From: Clostridia bacterium
Lineage (GTDB): Bacteria > Bacillota > Clostridia > Christensenellales > CAG-138
Length of the DNA stretch: 64,000 nucleotides
Assembly (NCBI GenBank): GCA_017514685.1
Contig: JAFWJN010000034.1
Location: forward strand, 1-64,000
Direction: 5' to 3'
The notes under the pieces: model-generated
Databases searched by the model: none
What the model was told of the DNA's origin: nothing
What the model saw: only the letters and a program-made list of their open reading frames with translations
Shown here: piece after piece, positions 50,454 to 59,112 of the stretch
How positions within the stretch are numbered: position 1 is the stretch's first letter
Layout of the letters: each line of letters opens with the position of its first letter
Position numbers and translations under genes: made by a program

Positions 50454-53039
50454 TTACTTCTTCCGGGAATAAGGCGTGCCTTCCAGCGGAAGACTGAACC
50501 GCCGTTTGCCGTCGAAACGGAAATATGCGTCCGCAATCGCAGGCGCGGTGGGGATGGATGTGATCTCCCCGATGCCAATGGCGCCGTTTGCCAGATTAAG
50601 TCCGGGCTTGTCAACGACGATCGCTTTGACCGGCGGAACTTCCGTTGCACGGAAAAGCCCCAGTGTACCGTATCTTGCGGTCGGCTTGCAGTTATCGTTG
50701 ATCGGATACTGCTCCGTGAGCGCAAAGCCCATCGACATCACAACACCGCCTTCAATCTGTCCTTCACAGCTCAAGGGATTGATCGCTTTGCCGACGTCAT
50801 GCGCAGCAACCATCTGCTTGATCTTGCCGGTTTTGGGGTCGAGAATGCACATCTGCGTCGCATAGCCGTAGGCGACATGAGACACGGGATTCGGGACATC
50901 CGCGCCGAGCGGATCCGTCGCAGCGAGATATTCTCCGTAAAATTCCTGCCCTTTGAGTTCGGAAAGCGTCCGGCCCTGCAAGGCTTCTGTAAGCTTTTCG
51001 CAGGCACGGCGGACCGCTTCGCCCGTCACAAGCGTCTGACGCGAACCGGAGGTATCTCCGGAGTCCGGCGCGATCCAGGTGTTGCTGCGCTCATAAACGA
51101 TGTCATCCGGATGGATGCCTGCATTGGTAACGACCATCTGTGTCAGAACCGTTCCAAGCCCCTGTCCGATGCAGCTGGCACCGGAGTAGATATGGACCTT
51201 GGCGTCATCCTCGACAATGAGTTTTGCGCGGCCCCAGTCCGGAAGTCCTACGCCGACGCCCGCGTTTTTCATTGCGCAGGCCAGGCCGACGGGGTCTCCG
51301 TTTTTGACCGCTTCATCATAGTAGGGCTTGACTGCCAAAAGGGTCTCCACCAGTCCTGTTTCGGGACCGACGATCTGGCCGTTCGGCAGTACACCTCCGG
51401 GACGGATCGCGTTCCGGTAACGGATTTCCCAGGGGGAAATGCCGACTTTGTCCGCCATCATATTGAGAAGCGTCTCGGTGGCAAAGCAGGTCTGCGTGAC
51501 ACCGAAACCGCGGAACGCGCCTGCGGGAGGGTTGTTGGTATAATATGCATCGCCTGTGATTTCAAAATTCTCATAGGCGTAAGGTCCGGCAGCATGCGTG
51601 CATGCTCGTTCCAATACCGGTCCGCCGAGTGACGCAAATGCTCCCGTATCGGAAACGACTTTTGCCTTGACACCCTGAATGATGCCGTTTTCGTCACAGC
51701 CCATCGTGAAGTCCATCCAGAACGGATGCCGTTTGGGGTGGATGAGAATGGATTCCGCACGCGTAAGTTTAACTTTGACAGGAACTCTGGCTACATATGC
51801 GATCAGCGCTGCGTGATGCTGCACGGACATATCTTCTTTGCCGCCGAATCCGCCACCGACCAACTGGTTTTCTACCAGGCAATGCTCATAGTCTACGCCC
51901 AGCATCTGCGCACATTCATGGAGAGTGGTATGTGCGCTCTGGTCTGTGGTAAGGAGTTTTACACCGCCGTTTTCCAGGGGAAGAGCAACACAGCATTCCG
52001 GTTCCAGGAAAGCGTGTTCCGTCCATGGTGTTTCAAAGTGTTCCGTGATGACATATTTACTGTTGGCAATCGCTTCGTCTGCGTTACCGCGGGAAACATG
52101 CTTATGGGCCTGTATGTTGTTCTTATCTGTTTCAAACACCAGCGGCGCGTCTTCCGCTGCAGCTTCAACGGGATTATGAACGGCGGGGAGAACCTCGTAT
52201 TCCACTTTGACCAGTTTCTTCGCTGCTTCCAGCGTCTCCTGATCCTTAGCGCATACCAGCGCGACGGAATCGCCGAGATAATGAGTGATTTCACCGACGG
52301 GAATGAGAGTCGGCTGATCCTTTTTAATGTGTCCGACATAGTTTTTGCCGGGAATGTCCTTTGCCGTCAGCACACAGACGACTCCGGGAAGCGCTTCCGC
52401 TTCGGAGGTGTCGATCGACAGGACGCGTGCACGGGGATACTGGGAACGGACCGCGCTGCCGTAGCACATACCGTCGACATAGATGTCGTCAGGATACTTA
52501 CCGTATCCCTGTACTTTTTCGGCAACATCAATGCGGTGAACGCGGGAACCGATCTGATAATCCTTCTTCTCTGTTCCGGGGAGTTTGCCTTCACGGAAAA
52601 TTTTCGCTGCAAGCAGGATGGCGTCAAGGATCTTGACATATCCGGTGCACCGGCAGATGTTGCCGCGGATGGCAAACGCCGCTTCGTCGCGGGTTGGATT
52701 CGGATTTTGATCAATGAGCCCTTTGGCACACATTACCATGCCCGGAATACAGAAACCGCACTGCACCGCGCCTGCTTCTCCGAAAGCATAGGTATAGACA
52801 TCCCGTTCCCAGCCGGAAAGGCCTTCGACGGTTATGATGTTTTTGCCTTCAAGCTTGTCCGTCTGCAGGATACAGGCCTTGGTCGCCTTGCCGTCAACCA
52901 GCAAGGTACAGGTACCGCAGGCGCCTTCGCTGCACCCGTCCTTGACACTGGTCAGGTGCATCGTATCACGCAGATAGCGTATCAGTTTCTGATTTTTCTC
53001 TACTGTAACGGTTTTGCCGTTTACTGTAAACTGAGCCAT
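50454..53039 (-). CDS. Selenium-dependent xanthine dehydrogenase-type hydroxylase, Fe-S and Mo domains fused
   Basis: An 861-residue fusion. Residues 1-155 are a 2Fe-2S domain (GCSEGACGTC and QCGFCIPG..ICRCTGY). The rest is a molybdenum hydroxylase domain: GGFGGKEDMSVQHHAAL, GAFRGFGVTQTCFATE, GASCIGQGLGTVLTQ and GIGEITSIPTAPAIADAY near the end. The fused architecture and location beside selD, yqeB and yqeC match the selenium-dependent xanthine dehydrogenase family. No FAD subunit is attached, so it may borrow the one at 46454-47338 or use another acceptor. ATG 53039 follows AGAGGTGC; the frame is open to 53090. Confidence 0.9.
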   Translation of the reverse strand: MAQFTVNGKTVTVEKNQKLIRYLRDTMHLTSVKDGCSEGACGTCTLLVDGKATKACILQTDKLEGKNIITVEGLSGWERDVYTYAFGEAGAVQCGFCIPGMVMCAKGLIDQNPNPTRDEAAFAIRGNICRCTGYVKILDAILLAAKIFREGKLPGTEKKDYQIGSRVHRIDVAEKVQGYGKYPDDIYVDGMCYGSAVRSQYPRARVLSIDTSEAEALPGVVCVLTAKDIPGKNYVGHIKKDQPTLIPVGEITHYLGDSVALVCAKDQETLEAAKKLVKVEYEVLPAVHNPVEAAAEDAPLVFETDKNNIQAHKHVSRGNADEAIANSKYVITEHFETPWTEHAFLEPECCVALPLENGGVKLLTTDQSAHTTLHECAQMLGVDYEHCLVENQLVGGGFGGKEDMSVQHHAALIAYVARVPVKVKLTRAESILIHPKRHPFWMDFTMGCDENGIIQGVKAKVVSDTGAFASLGGPVLERACTHAAGPYAYENFEITGDAYYTNNPPAGAFRGFGVTQTCFATETLLNMMADKVGISPWEIRYRNAIRPGGVLPNGQIVGPETGLVETLLAVKPYYDEAVKNGDPVGLACAMKNAGVGVGLPDWGRAKLIVEDDAKVHIYSGASCIGQGLGTVLTQMVVTNAGIHPDDIVYERSNTWIAPDSGDTSGSRQTLVTGEAVRRACEKLTEALQGRTLSELKGQEFYGEYLAATDPLGADVPNPVSHVAYGYATQMCILDPKTGKIKQMVAAHDVGKAINPLSCEGQIEGGVVMSMGFALTEQYPINDNCKPTARYGTLGLFRATEVPPVKAIVVDKPGLNLANGAIGIGEITSIPTAPAIADAYFRFDGKRRFSLPLEGTPYSRKK

Positions 53040-53099
53040 AAAGCACCTCTTTTTGCGAATCCTTCTGAAGGCAGTCTGGTACTTATACAAATCATATTC

Positions 53100-53127
53100 A
53101 TTATATCATACAGAGGGGAAAATGCAA
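53100..53127 (-). promoter_or_regulatory. Promoter of the fused hydroxylase gene
   Basis: On the minus strand, TTGCAT (53122-53127), a 16-base spacer, then TATAAT (53100-53105). The hydroxylase gene is therefore expressed independently of the selD operon upstream, which has its own terminator. Confidence 0.7.
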
Positions 53128-53168
53128 TCGAAAAGCCCTGCTGCCGTGATACTTTCCAAAGAACTACG

Positions 53169-53196
53169 AAAAGAGCTGCACCGTTTGGTGCAGCTC
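53169..53196 (-). terminator. Terminator of the DUF3343-yqeC-yqeB-selD-yedE-yedF operon
   Basis: On the minus strand, GAGCTGCACC, loop AAAC, GGTGCAGCTC, then TTTTCG (hairpin 53173-53196). Confidence 0.85.
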
Positions 53197-53214
53197 CGAT
53201 GTACTTGATTTTTC

Positions 53215-53421
53215 TTACTTTTTCAGTGTGAGCGTATATTCGCCGTCCGCTTCTTCAACGGAAACGGTATAGCCGACCGTCGCGGCATATCGTGTGATGT
53301 TTTCCACGCATACCTTCGCGTCGACTTTGACCTGAAGTTCAGAAGGATGGTTTTCTTTTTTGACCGCGTTCTGCACCATCACAACGGGGATGGGGCAGCT
53401 CTGTCCTCTTGCATCGATCAT
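53215..53421 (-). CDS. yedF: YedF-type TusA-like selenium/sulfur carrier, single domain
   Basis: A 68-residue TusA-fold protein with the active CPxP motif in ARGQSCPIPVVM. In selenium-using bacteria YedF usually has this N-terminal domain plus a second C-terminal domain; here only the TusA domain exists. It follows yedE after one base and probably accepts selenium or sulfur from the imported substrate. Last gene of the operon. Confidence 0.88.
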   Translation of the reverse strand: MIDARGQSCPIPVVMVQNAVKKENHPSELQVKVDAKVCVENITRYAATVGYTVSVEEADGEYTLTLKK

Positions 53422-53422
53422 G

Positions 53423-54523
53423 TTATTTTGCCTCCTTTTTCACCAGAGTGGAGTTGAGCAGGGAAATGACCAGCAGAACAGCGAAGCCGATGAGCACAAC
53501 GACTTTGCCGGTCGTAGCGATTCCGCCGACTTTGTATACGCCGTCAACAAGACTGTCCGCGCTGCCCGCAAGCTTGAAGTTATGGGCAAATGCTGCGCCG
53601 ACAAGCATGCCGAGCACGGTCACGGCACTGTCACCGTTGCCTTCGCCTGCCAGAATGAGCTGACGCAGCGGGCATCCGCCAAGCAGGACGCTGCCCCAGC
53701 CAACAAGCACCATGCCGAGAAGATTCCACAGTTCACTGGAATGAGAAATAGGCTGGGAAATGGTTGAAAAACCGGTAAATTTACCCAGGATGACATTGCC
53801 GAGGAATACGACCACAAAAATCACGGCAAATCCGGAGAGGAGATTGAAATCGCGGAACATCACGGCGTCACGCATACCGCCGACCATGCACAGGCGTGAT
53901 TTCTGCGCAAATGCACCGACAACAATTGCTACGAGCAGGGAGATGAGCGCAGGCGCATATTTGGAACCGGGACCGCTCTCGGAGAACGCAAACAGGGAAG
54001 GGACAGCGAGAAAGATGCCGAACAGCAGGATGAGAAGACCCGGCAGGGCAAAACCTTCCGTCTTTGTGACTTCATAGGTGCGTTTGAGCGAGAACCCTTT
54101 TTTCAGGAAGAATACACCGATCAGGATGCCGATAAAGAATCCGGCAAGTCCGACAAAGGCGTTCAAGTCTCCGCCGCCCATACGGATGACCATACGGAGC
54201 GGACAGCCGAGGAATACCAGAGCTCCGATCATGACGAATGCGCCGATGATAAAACGGGTCGCGGGCGAGGAACCTGCGCGCGCTTTGAATTCCTTTGACG
54301 CAAGGGACATGATCGTGGAACCAAGTACGAGACCGACGATCTCAGGACGGAAATACTGCACAGGCGCCGCGAAATGCAGATGTGTAGCACCCGCGATGTC
54401 ACGGATGAAACACGCAATGCAAAAGCCCATGTTGGCGGGGTTGCCCAGTGCAGTGAGCAGTACGGCTGCGATACCGACCAATGCGCCGGTGATCAGCACC
54501 CAGGGGTTGATTCTTTTTGACAT
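53423..54523 (-). CDS. yedE: YedE-type selenium-metabolism membrane transporter
   Basis: A 366-residue membrane protein with about nine helices and two YeeE/YedE repeats. The conserved cysteines lie in FCIACFIRD, LGCPLRMVIRMGGGD and GGCPLRQLILAGEGNGD, typical of transporters that pass thiosulfate- or selenium-type substrates. The gene pair yedE-yedF is a genomic marker of selenium use. ATG 54523 is preceded by AAAGGAG; the frame is open nine codons further. It lies 77 bases after selD. Confidence 0.9.
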   Translation of the reverse strand: MSKRINPWVLITGALVGIAAVLLTALGNPANMGFCIACFIRDIAGATHLHFAAPVQYFRPEIVGLVLGSTIMSLASKEFKARAGSSPATRFIIGAFVMIGALVFLGCPLRMVIRMGGGDLNAFVGLAGFFIGILIGVFFLKKGFSLKRTYEVTKTEGFALPGLLILLFGIFLAVPSLFAFSESGPGSKYAPALISLLVAIVVGAFAQKSRLCMVGGMRDAVMFRDFNLLSGFAVIFVVVFLGNVILGKFTGFSTISQPISHSSELWNLLGMVLVGWGSVLLGGCPLRQLILAGEGNGDSAVTVLGMLVGAAFAHNFKLAGSADSLVDGVYKVGGIATTGKVVVLIGFAVLLVISLLNSTLVKKEAK

Positions 54524-54600
54524 GTTGCATGACTCCTTTCGATCGCTCACTGGCGATCATTCATTTCTTTTATAAAACTTGCGGAGCAGGCAGGAACCGC

Positions 54601-55638
54601 TCAGTGAAGAAAGATCCGCTTTCCGCCGTGATATGGTTCAACTGTGCCGATGCACTGTGCAGACGGAACAGCATCTTTCAGTTCCTCATAAAGTGCGGCG
54701 GCATCCGCAGGATCAACGGCAATGAGCAGTCCGCCTGCTGTCTGCGGATCATACAGGACATCCTGCCTGCAAAGTTCCGTTTTTCCCGGATCGGCGTACG
54801 GTTCGGCAAAGCTGCGGTTCCGGTACATTCCTTCCGGGAGGATACCGATCCGTGCCAGTTCCACTGCCTCGGGAATCAGATCGATTGCAGACACGTTGAG
54901 ATGCAGTTCCACATCGCTGCCCTGCGCCATTTCCAGACCGTGTCCCATGAGGGAAAATCCTGTTACATCGGTACATGCATGGACCCGGTATTTGACCATT
55001 GCGTCGCGCGCGGCGCGGTTGAGCGTTGTCATCAGCTTTACTGCATATGCCATGTTTTCCAGTGAAGCCATATCGACTTTTGCCGCAGTCGTAAGAATAC
55101 CGATCCCGAGCGGCTTGGTCAGAAGAAGCACGTCGCCCGGCTTCGCACCGCTGTTGGTCAGAACCCGGTCCGGATGCACAAAACCCGTCACGGCAAGTCC
55201 GTACTTTGGCTCGTCATCCAGAATACTGTGCCCGCCGGTGATGATCGCCCCTGCTTCATATGCTTTATCGTAGCCGCCGCGCAGGATCTCATGAACGGTT
55301 TCAGCCGGCATATCCTTTGGCACGGCCATGATATTGAGAGCGAGTTTCGGTTCGCCTCCCATGGCGTATACATCGGACAGCGCATTGGTCGCAGCGATCT
55401 GACCGAATGTATAGGGATCATCATGAATGGGCGGGAAAAAATCGACCGTCTGAACGAGAGCAAGGTCATCGGAAACCTTGTAGACACTGGCATCATCGCT
55501 TTTGTCAAAACCGACAAGGAGGTTCGGATCGTGATGCACTTTCATGTCGCCCAGAATCTGTGCGAGAACGCCGGCGCCGACTTTTGCACCGCAGCCTGCG
55601 CATTTGGCGAGCTTAGTGAGTTTCACTTCATTTTCCAT
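54601..55638 (-). CDS. selD: Selenide, water dikinase (selenophosphate synthetase)
   Basis: A 345-residue enzyme making selenophosphate from selenide and ATP. The active site is CAGCGAK, with Cys16 and Lys19 in place of the catalytic Cys17/Lys20 of E. coli. It is encoded as Cys, not Sec. ATP-site motifs are VGFDKSDDASVY, VQTVDFFPP and ACTDVTGFSLMGH. No selA, selB, tRNA-Sec or selenoprotein gene is in the window. Its place between yqeB and yedE makes it an SDMH-type SelD, supplying selenium to the molybdenum hydroxylases. ATG 55638 lies 11 bases inside the yqeB end. Confidence 0.95.
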   Translation of the reverse strand: MENEVKLTKLAKCAGCGAKVGAGVLAQILGDMKVHHDPNLLVGFDKSDDASVYKVSDDLALVQTVDFFPPIHDDPYTFGQIAATNALSDVYAMGGEPKLALNIMAVPKDMPAETVHEILRGGYDKAYEAGAIITGGHSILDDEPKYGLAVTGFVHPDRVLTNSGAKPGDVLLLTKPLGIGILTTAAKVDMASLENMAYAVKLMTTLNRAARDAMVKYRVHACTDVTGFSLMGHGLEMAQGSDVELHLNVSAIDLIPEAVELARIGILPEGMYRNRSFAEPYADPGKTELCRQDVLYDPQTAGGLLIAVDPADAAALYEELKDAVPSAQCIGTVEPYHGGKRIFLH

Positions 55639-56425
55639 AATTTTCCGCCTCAAAATGTAGAATCGCTTCCAATACTCCGCCGCCGATGGAGAGCGCTTTA
55701 TCGGAAACCAGATCACAGTATCCTTTCTCTCCGCGAGGATCGACATCGCCGGATTTCATTCCTTTTTTTACGGGGACACCGTCTGCAAGCAGTCCGCGAA
55801 GCGTTCCTGAGATGGTTGCCTTCATCGGCTGTTCTTCCACGAAACCAACGGTTTCACCGGATTCCACGTAATCACCGATTCGGTGTGCGCCTATAAATAC
55901 GCCATCCGTCGGTGCCCGCAGTACCCGTTCGCCTGCAAAGCCGCCGATGAGCCCGGGAATGTTTGTGTTTGGAAGCGCGCTTCCTTCGTAATAAACGCGT
56001 CCGAGCGTATGTCCGCGCATTGTTTCCACTACCGCATGACAGTCAATTCCTGCGGTAAAGCCCGGACCGATTCCTATGACGATGGGAGCATCCGTGATTT
56101 TCGTTCCCAGGTTGCGTTTTGCAAGGATCGCATCCACGAGAACGTCCGGATGCAGATGTTTACGGCTTATACAATCAGGGTCGACCAAAACAGGGATGTT
56201 CTTCTGATTCAGAAAACAGAGTGCATCTTCCCAGGTGTCTGCCCGAAACGCGGTGATATCTTCAACGGTCTGTTCTCCTTTTACAACCGCATCTGAAAAA
56301 GCCACGGTACGGCGGATGGTCGTCGGACGCTCCGTTTCAGTCATCACGACGGAGAAACCTGCCCGGTTCAGGCGCAGCGCAATGCCGCTTGCAATATCGC
56401 CTGCTCCGCGGATCAACGTAAGCAT
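55628..56425 (-). CDS. yqeB: Selenium-dependent molybdenum hydroxylase system protein YqeB
   Basis: A 265-residue protein of the YqeB/EF2563 maturation family. Key segments are LIRGAGDIASGIALRLNRAG (Rossmann-like N-terminus), VDPDCISRKHLHPDVLVDAILAKRN, IGIGPGFTAGIDCHAV and DVDPRGEKGYCDLVSDKALSIGGGVLEA. Family members occur only with the SelD-dependent hydroxylase set and are thought to help insert selenium into the molybdenum site; the chemistry is unknown. It overlaps yqeC by 13 bases and selD by 11. Confidence 0.92.
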   Translation of the reverse strand: MLTLIRGAGDIASGIALRLNRAGFSVVMTETERPTTIRRTVAFSDAVVKGEQTVEDITAFRADTWEDALCFLNQKNIPVLVDPDCISRKHLHPDVLVDAILAKRNLGTKITDAPIVIGIGPGFTAGIDCHAVVETMRGHTLGRVYYEGSALPNTNIPGLIGGFAGERVLRAPTDGVFIGAHRIGDYVESGETVGFVEEQPMKATISGTLRGLLADGVPVKKGMKSGDVDPRGEKGYCDLVSDKALSIGGGVLEAILHFEAENYGK

Positions 56426-57078
56426 GTAAACACCCCTTTTTTCAAACTGCCTGCCACGACCGGACAGGCAAGCCGTTTTGCCAATTCTTCCGCTGCAGCT
56501 GAAGCCTGAGCGGATTCCACCTTGTTAATCAAAATACAATTGCCGAATCCTTCCGAAATGATCACGCGCGCTTCGCTTTCGGGCGTTGCAGGGGAGTTGA
56601 TTGATACGCCTGCCAGTTCTGCCCAGCGCTCCGCGCGGTGGCAGACTTCTGAAACAGGCCTGCCGAAGCCGTCAGCCCCGACTACCAGCACGACACGCTT
56701 GGCAATATCGGGTATGACCGGCTCATATGGAGCGTGAGCCTTGAGCGGCAGCCGCTTTGCTCCGTCTGCTTCGACGAGCACATAGTCTGCGAAAGAGGCA
56801 AGCTCATCAAAAGAAATGGGCGGCGCAGTCAGTTTTCCGTTTTCAGCAGGCGTTCCCATACAGACCGCGCCATGCTTTGAAACAGCGGACCGCAGATCGT
56901 TTGCTGAAGTGATGACCGGATAATGATCGGGAATGAGAATGTGCGTAGAAGTACAGAGAAGGACGCTTCCCTGTGTTTTCAATTCTTCTGCGAGAGTATA
57001 CATCAGCGTGGTTTTTCCGCCGCCGCCTATCAGCGCGGTTACGCCGCGCTCGATATTGATCAGCGATGATATCTGCAT
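56413..57078 (-). CDS. yqeC: Selenium-dependent hydroxylase accessory protein YqeC
   Basis: A 221-residue P-loop protein. The N-terminal nucleotide loop reads ALIGGGGKTTLMYTLAEEL. Later parts include VLVEADGAKRLPLKAHAPYEPVIP and CILINKVESAQ, the latter a GTPase-like NKxE motif. YqeC is a marker of SDMH loci with presumed nucleotide-dependent maturation activity. It starts directly after the DUF3343 stop codon and overlaps yqeB. Confidence 0.9.
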   Translation of the reverse strand: MQISSLINIERGVTALIGGGGKTTLMYTLAEELKTQGSVLLCTSTHILIPDHYPVITSANDLRSAVSKHGAVCMGTPAENGKLTAPPISFDELASFADYVLVEADGAKRLPLKAHAPYEPVIPDIAKRVVLVVGADGFGRPVSEVCHRAERWAELAGVSINSPATPESEARVIISEGFGNCILINKVESAQASAAAEELAKRLACPVVAGSLKKGVFTCLR

Positions 57079-57315
57079 CTACAGCTCCATTTCATAAATG
57101 CCGGCAATCTCTATTTTTGAAGTGCCGAACATCCGGTCCAAGTCTGCACGGGTGTCGATGCTTCCGCACCATGCGATGCCGCAGTCGGCAGAAAGTGCGC
57201 GAGGAGCGGAGATTAACTTGCCGGTGATATGATGTTCCTTACAGGCTAGCTCCGTTGCCATTGCCTCTGCGGTCGTGTGGAAGGTGACGACAACGCACAG
57301 ATGTTTTTCCCTCAT
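57079..57315 (-). CDS. DUF3343 putative selenium/sulfur carrier-like protein
   Basis: A 78-residue protein starting MREKHLCVVVTFHTTAEAMATE, with RALSADCGIAWCG holding two cysteines. DUF3343 proteins are often called Se/S carrier-like and co-occur with SelD and YedF. ATG 57315 has GGAGG eight bases upstream; the longer frame start (57339) has no ribosome site. First gene of the minus-strand selenium operon, just downstream of its promoter. Confidence 0.85.
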   Translation of the reverse strand: MREKHLCVVVTFHTTAEAMATELACKEHHITGKLISAPRALSADCGIAWCGSIDTRADLDRMFGTSKIEIAGIYEMEL

Positions 57316-57356
57316 AGAAAACGCCTCCGCGTTATTCATACAAAAATATCACGCTT

Positions 57357-57407
57357 ATTATAGCAGGCTTACATTCACTTTACAATAGAAAGAAAAAAGA
57401 TTATACT
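57357..57407. promoter_or_regulatory. Divergent promoters sharing one -35 region
   Basis: Minus strand: TTGTAA (57380-57385), 17-base spacer, TATAAT (57357-57362), leading to the selenium operon. Plus strand: TTTACA (57379-57384), 17-base spacer, TATACT (57402-57407), leading to the ModE-like regulator. The two -35 hexamers occupy the same bases, so the polymerase or a bound regulator must choose one direction. Confidence 0.75.
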
Positions 57408-57440
57408 GGAAAGGCAAAAAAGAGACGGGAGAATACAACT

Positions 57441-57815
57441 GTGGAAAAAGAATTGCGAGCCGTTCTGTCAATACGGCTGTTTACGGAGCAGAAATGCTTT
57501 GGCCCGGGCATCGCGGAACTGCTTCATCGGGTGGATGAGCATCATTCCCTGCGTGCGGCAGCTCAATCGATGGAGATGGCATACTCCAAGGCATGGGCAA
57601 TCACAAAAGGAGCGGAAAAAGGATTAGGTGTTGAGCTGCTTGTTTCAACAGCCGGGGGAAAGGGCGGCGGCGGTGCGACGCTGACCGAAGAGGCACGGCA
57701 GATTCTTGCAGCATATGACCGCTACTGTGAAAAACTGCGTGCATACGGAGATAAACTGCTTAAGGAAGAATTTGCTTTCTATAAGCAAATGAAAAAGAAT
57801 GATCCGTCGGACTGA
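57441..57815 (+). CDS. ModE N-terminal-like winged-helix regulator
   Basis: A 124-residue DNA-binding protein with the ModE/LysR-type helix-turn-helix (LRAAAQSMEMAYSKAWAITKGAEKGLG) and the GGKGGGGATLTEEARQIL motif of ModE N-terminal domains. The molybdate-binding C-terminal domain of full ModE is absent, so direct molybdate sensing is doubtful. It starts with GTG after GACGGGAG. Divergent placement with a shared promoter region suggests control of the selenium/molybdenum operon. Confidence 0.88.
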   Translation: MEKELRAVLSIRLFTEQKCFGPGIAELLHRVDEHHSLRAAAQSMEMAYSKAWAITKGAEKGLGVELLVSTAGGKGGGGATLTEEARQILAAYDRYCEKLRAYGDKLLKEEFAFYKQMKKNDPSD

Positions 57816-57830
57816 TTAAGCCGGCGGATC
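57801..57830. terminator. Hairpin between the ModE-like gene and proA
   Basis: GATCCGTCGG (57801-57810), a ten-base loop that contains the regulator's TGA stop, and CCGGCGGATC (57821-57830), with AATATTTTC after. One G-T pair. Confidence 0.65.
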
Positions 57831-57852
57831 AATATTTTCTATTACCTTTGGA

Positions 57853-59112
57853 TCAGCGAATCTGTCCGTTGCCGCGTACGATGTATTTATAGGTATTCAG
57901 CTCCTGCAGACCCATTGGACCACGCGCGTGCAGTTTCTGGGTAGAGATTCCCATTTCACAACCCAAACCAAATTCTCCGCCATCTGTAAAACGGGTGGAA
58001 ACATTGACGTAAACCGCTGCAGAATCAACAAGGCGGGTGAACCGGTCCGCTGCGGATGGATCCTGAGTGAGAATTGCGTCACTGTGTCCGGTGGAGTGCT
58101 GCGCGATGTGCTCGATGGCCTCAGTTACATCGCCAACGATTTTTACGGCGAGAATGTAATCAAGGAATTCGGTGTCAAAATCCTTTTCGCCTGCTGCGGT
58201 GCCGGGTATTATGGCTGCGGCTTCCGGGTCAAGGCGGAGTTCCACAGGCGTAAGACCTCTTTTTTCGCGTTCTTCGCATAGGCGCAGGTGCAAAGCCGGA
58301 AGAAACTCCGGGGCAATGGAGCGGTTGACCAGCAAGACTTCTTCTGCATTACATACAGAGGGACGGCTGGTTTTTGCATTTTCAATGATATCCAGCGCCA
58401 TTCCCTGATTGGCAGAGGCATCCACGTAGACGTGGCAGATACCGGTTCCGGTCTCGATGCACGGGACGGTTGCATTTTCTACACAGGATCGGATCAAACC
58501 TGCGCCGCCGCGCGGAATCAGCAGATCGATGAAGCCGGAAGCGGTCATCAGTTCCCGCGCGCTGGAGCGATCCGTATCTTCTACAAATCCGACCAGTTCC
58601 GGCGGGAGTCCCGCATCTGCAAGTCCCAGATGAATGGCATCCACAATGGCGGCGTTGGAGCGGAAAGCCTCCTTTCCGCCGCGGAGTACGGAAGCATTGC
58701 CGGATTTCAGCGCAAGGACCGCTGCGTCTGATGTGACATTTGGGCGGCTCTCATAAATGATGGCGATAACGCCCAGGGGGAAGGAAGTCTTTTCGATGAT
58801 AAGACCGTTTGGCCGTTCCACTCTCGCTAAGACCTTGCCCACCGGATCCGGAAGTTCCATTACTTCACGGATACCCTTGGCCATACCTACGATACGCTGC
58901 GGATTCAAACTTAATCGGTCGATCATGACCGGGCCGAGCCTCCCGCGGGAGGCTTCAATGTCTTCAGCGTTGGAACGAAGAATGTTATCCTGCTCAAGAA
59001 TCAGACGCCGGGCAATCTTCTCAAGAGCAAGATTTTTCTGCTCGGGAGACGCGGATGCGAGAATCGGCGCAGCAGCTTTTGCTGCCCTTATGATATCAAT
59101 GGTTTTTTTCAT
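57853..59112 (-). CDS. proA: Gamma-glutamyl phosphate reductase
   Basis: Second enzyme of proline synthesis, 419 residues, aldehyde-dehydrogenase fold. Landmarks are PLGVIAIIYESRPNVTSDAA, ALKSGNASVLRGGKEA and the catalytic-cysteine region KTSRPSVCNAEEVLLV. The C-terminus has VNVSTRFTDGGEFGLGCEMGISTQKLHARGPMG in the usual place. The start overlaps proB by four bases. Confidence 0.95.
   Translation of the reverse strand: MKKTIDIIRAAKAAAPILASASPEQKNLALEKIARRLILEQDNILRSNAEDIEASRGRLGPVMIDRLSLNPQRIVGMAKGIREVMELPDPVGKVLARVERPNGLIIEKTSFPLGVIAIIYESRPNVTSDAAVLALKSGNASVLRGGKEAFRSNAAIVDAIHLGLADAGLPPELVGFVEDTDRSSARELMTASGFIDLLIPRGGAGLIRSCVENATVPCIETGTGICHVYVDASANQGMALDIIENAKTSRPSVCNAEEVLLVNRSIAPEFLPALHLRLCEEREKRGLTPVELRLDPEAAAIIPGTAAGEKDFDTEFLDYILAVKIVGDVTEAIEHIAQHSTGHSDAILTQDPSAADRFTRLVDSAAVYVNVSTRFTDGGEFGLGCEMGISTQKLHARGPMGLQELNTYKYIVRGNGQIR

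Noticed and set aside
50421..51632. Plus-strand reading frame of 403 residues opposite the same hydroxylase gene
   Set aside because: Same reasons; it begins inside a terminator T run.
51726..53231. Plus-strand reading frame of 501 residues opposite the fused hydroxylase gene
   Set aside because: The minus-strand gene has clear Fe-S and molybdenum motifs, promoter and ribosome site. The plus-strand frame has none of these and a Phe/Arg/Cys-rich shadow composition.
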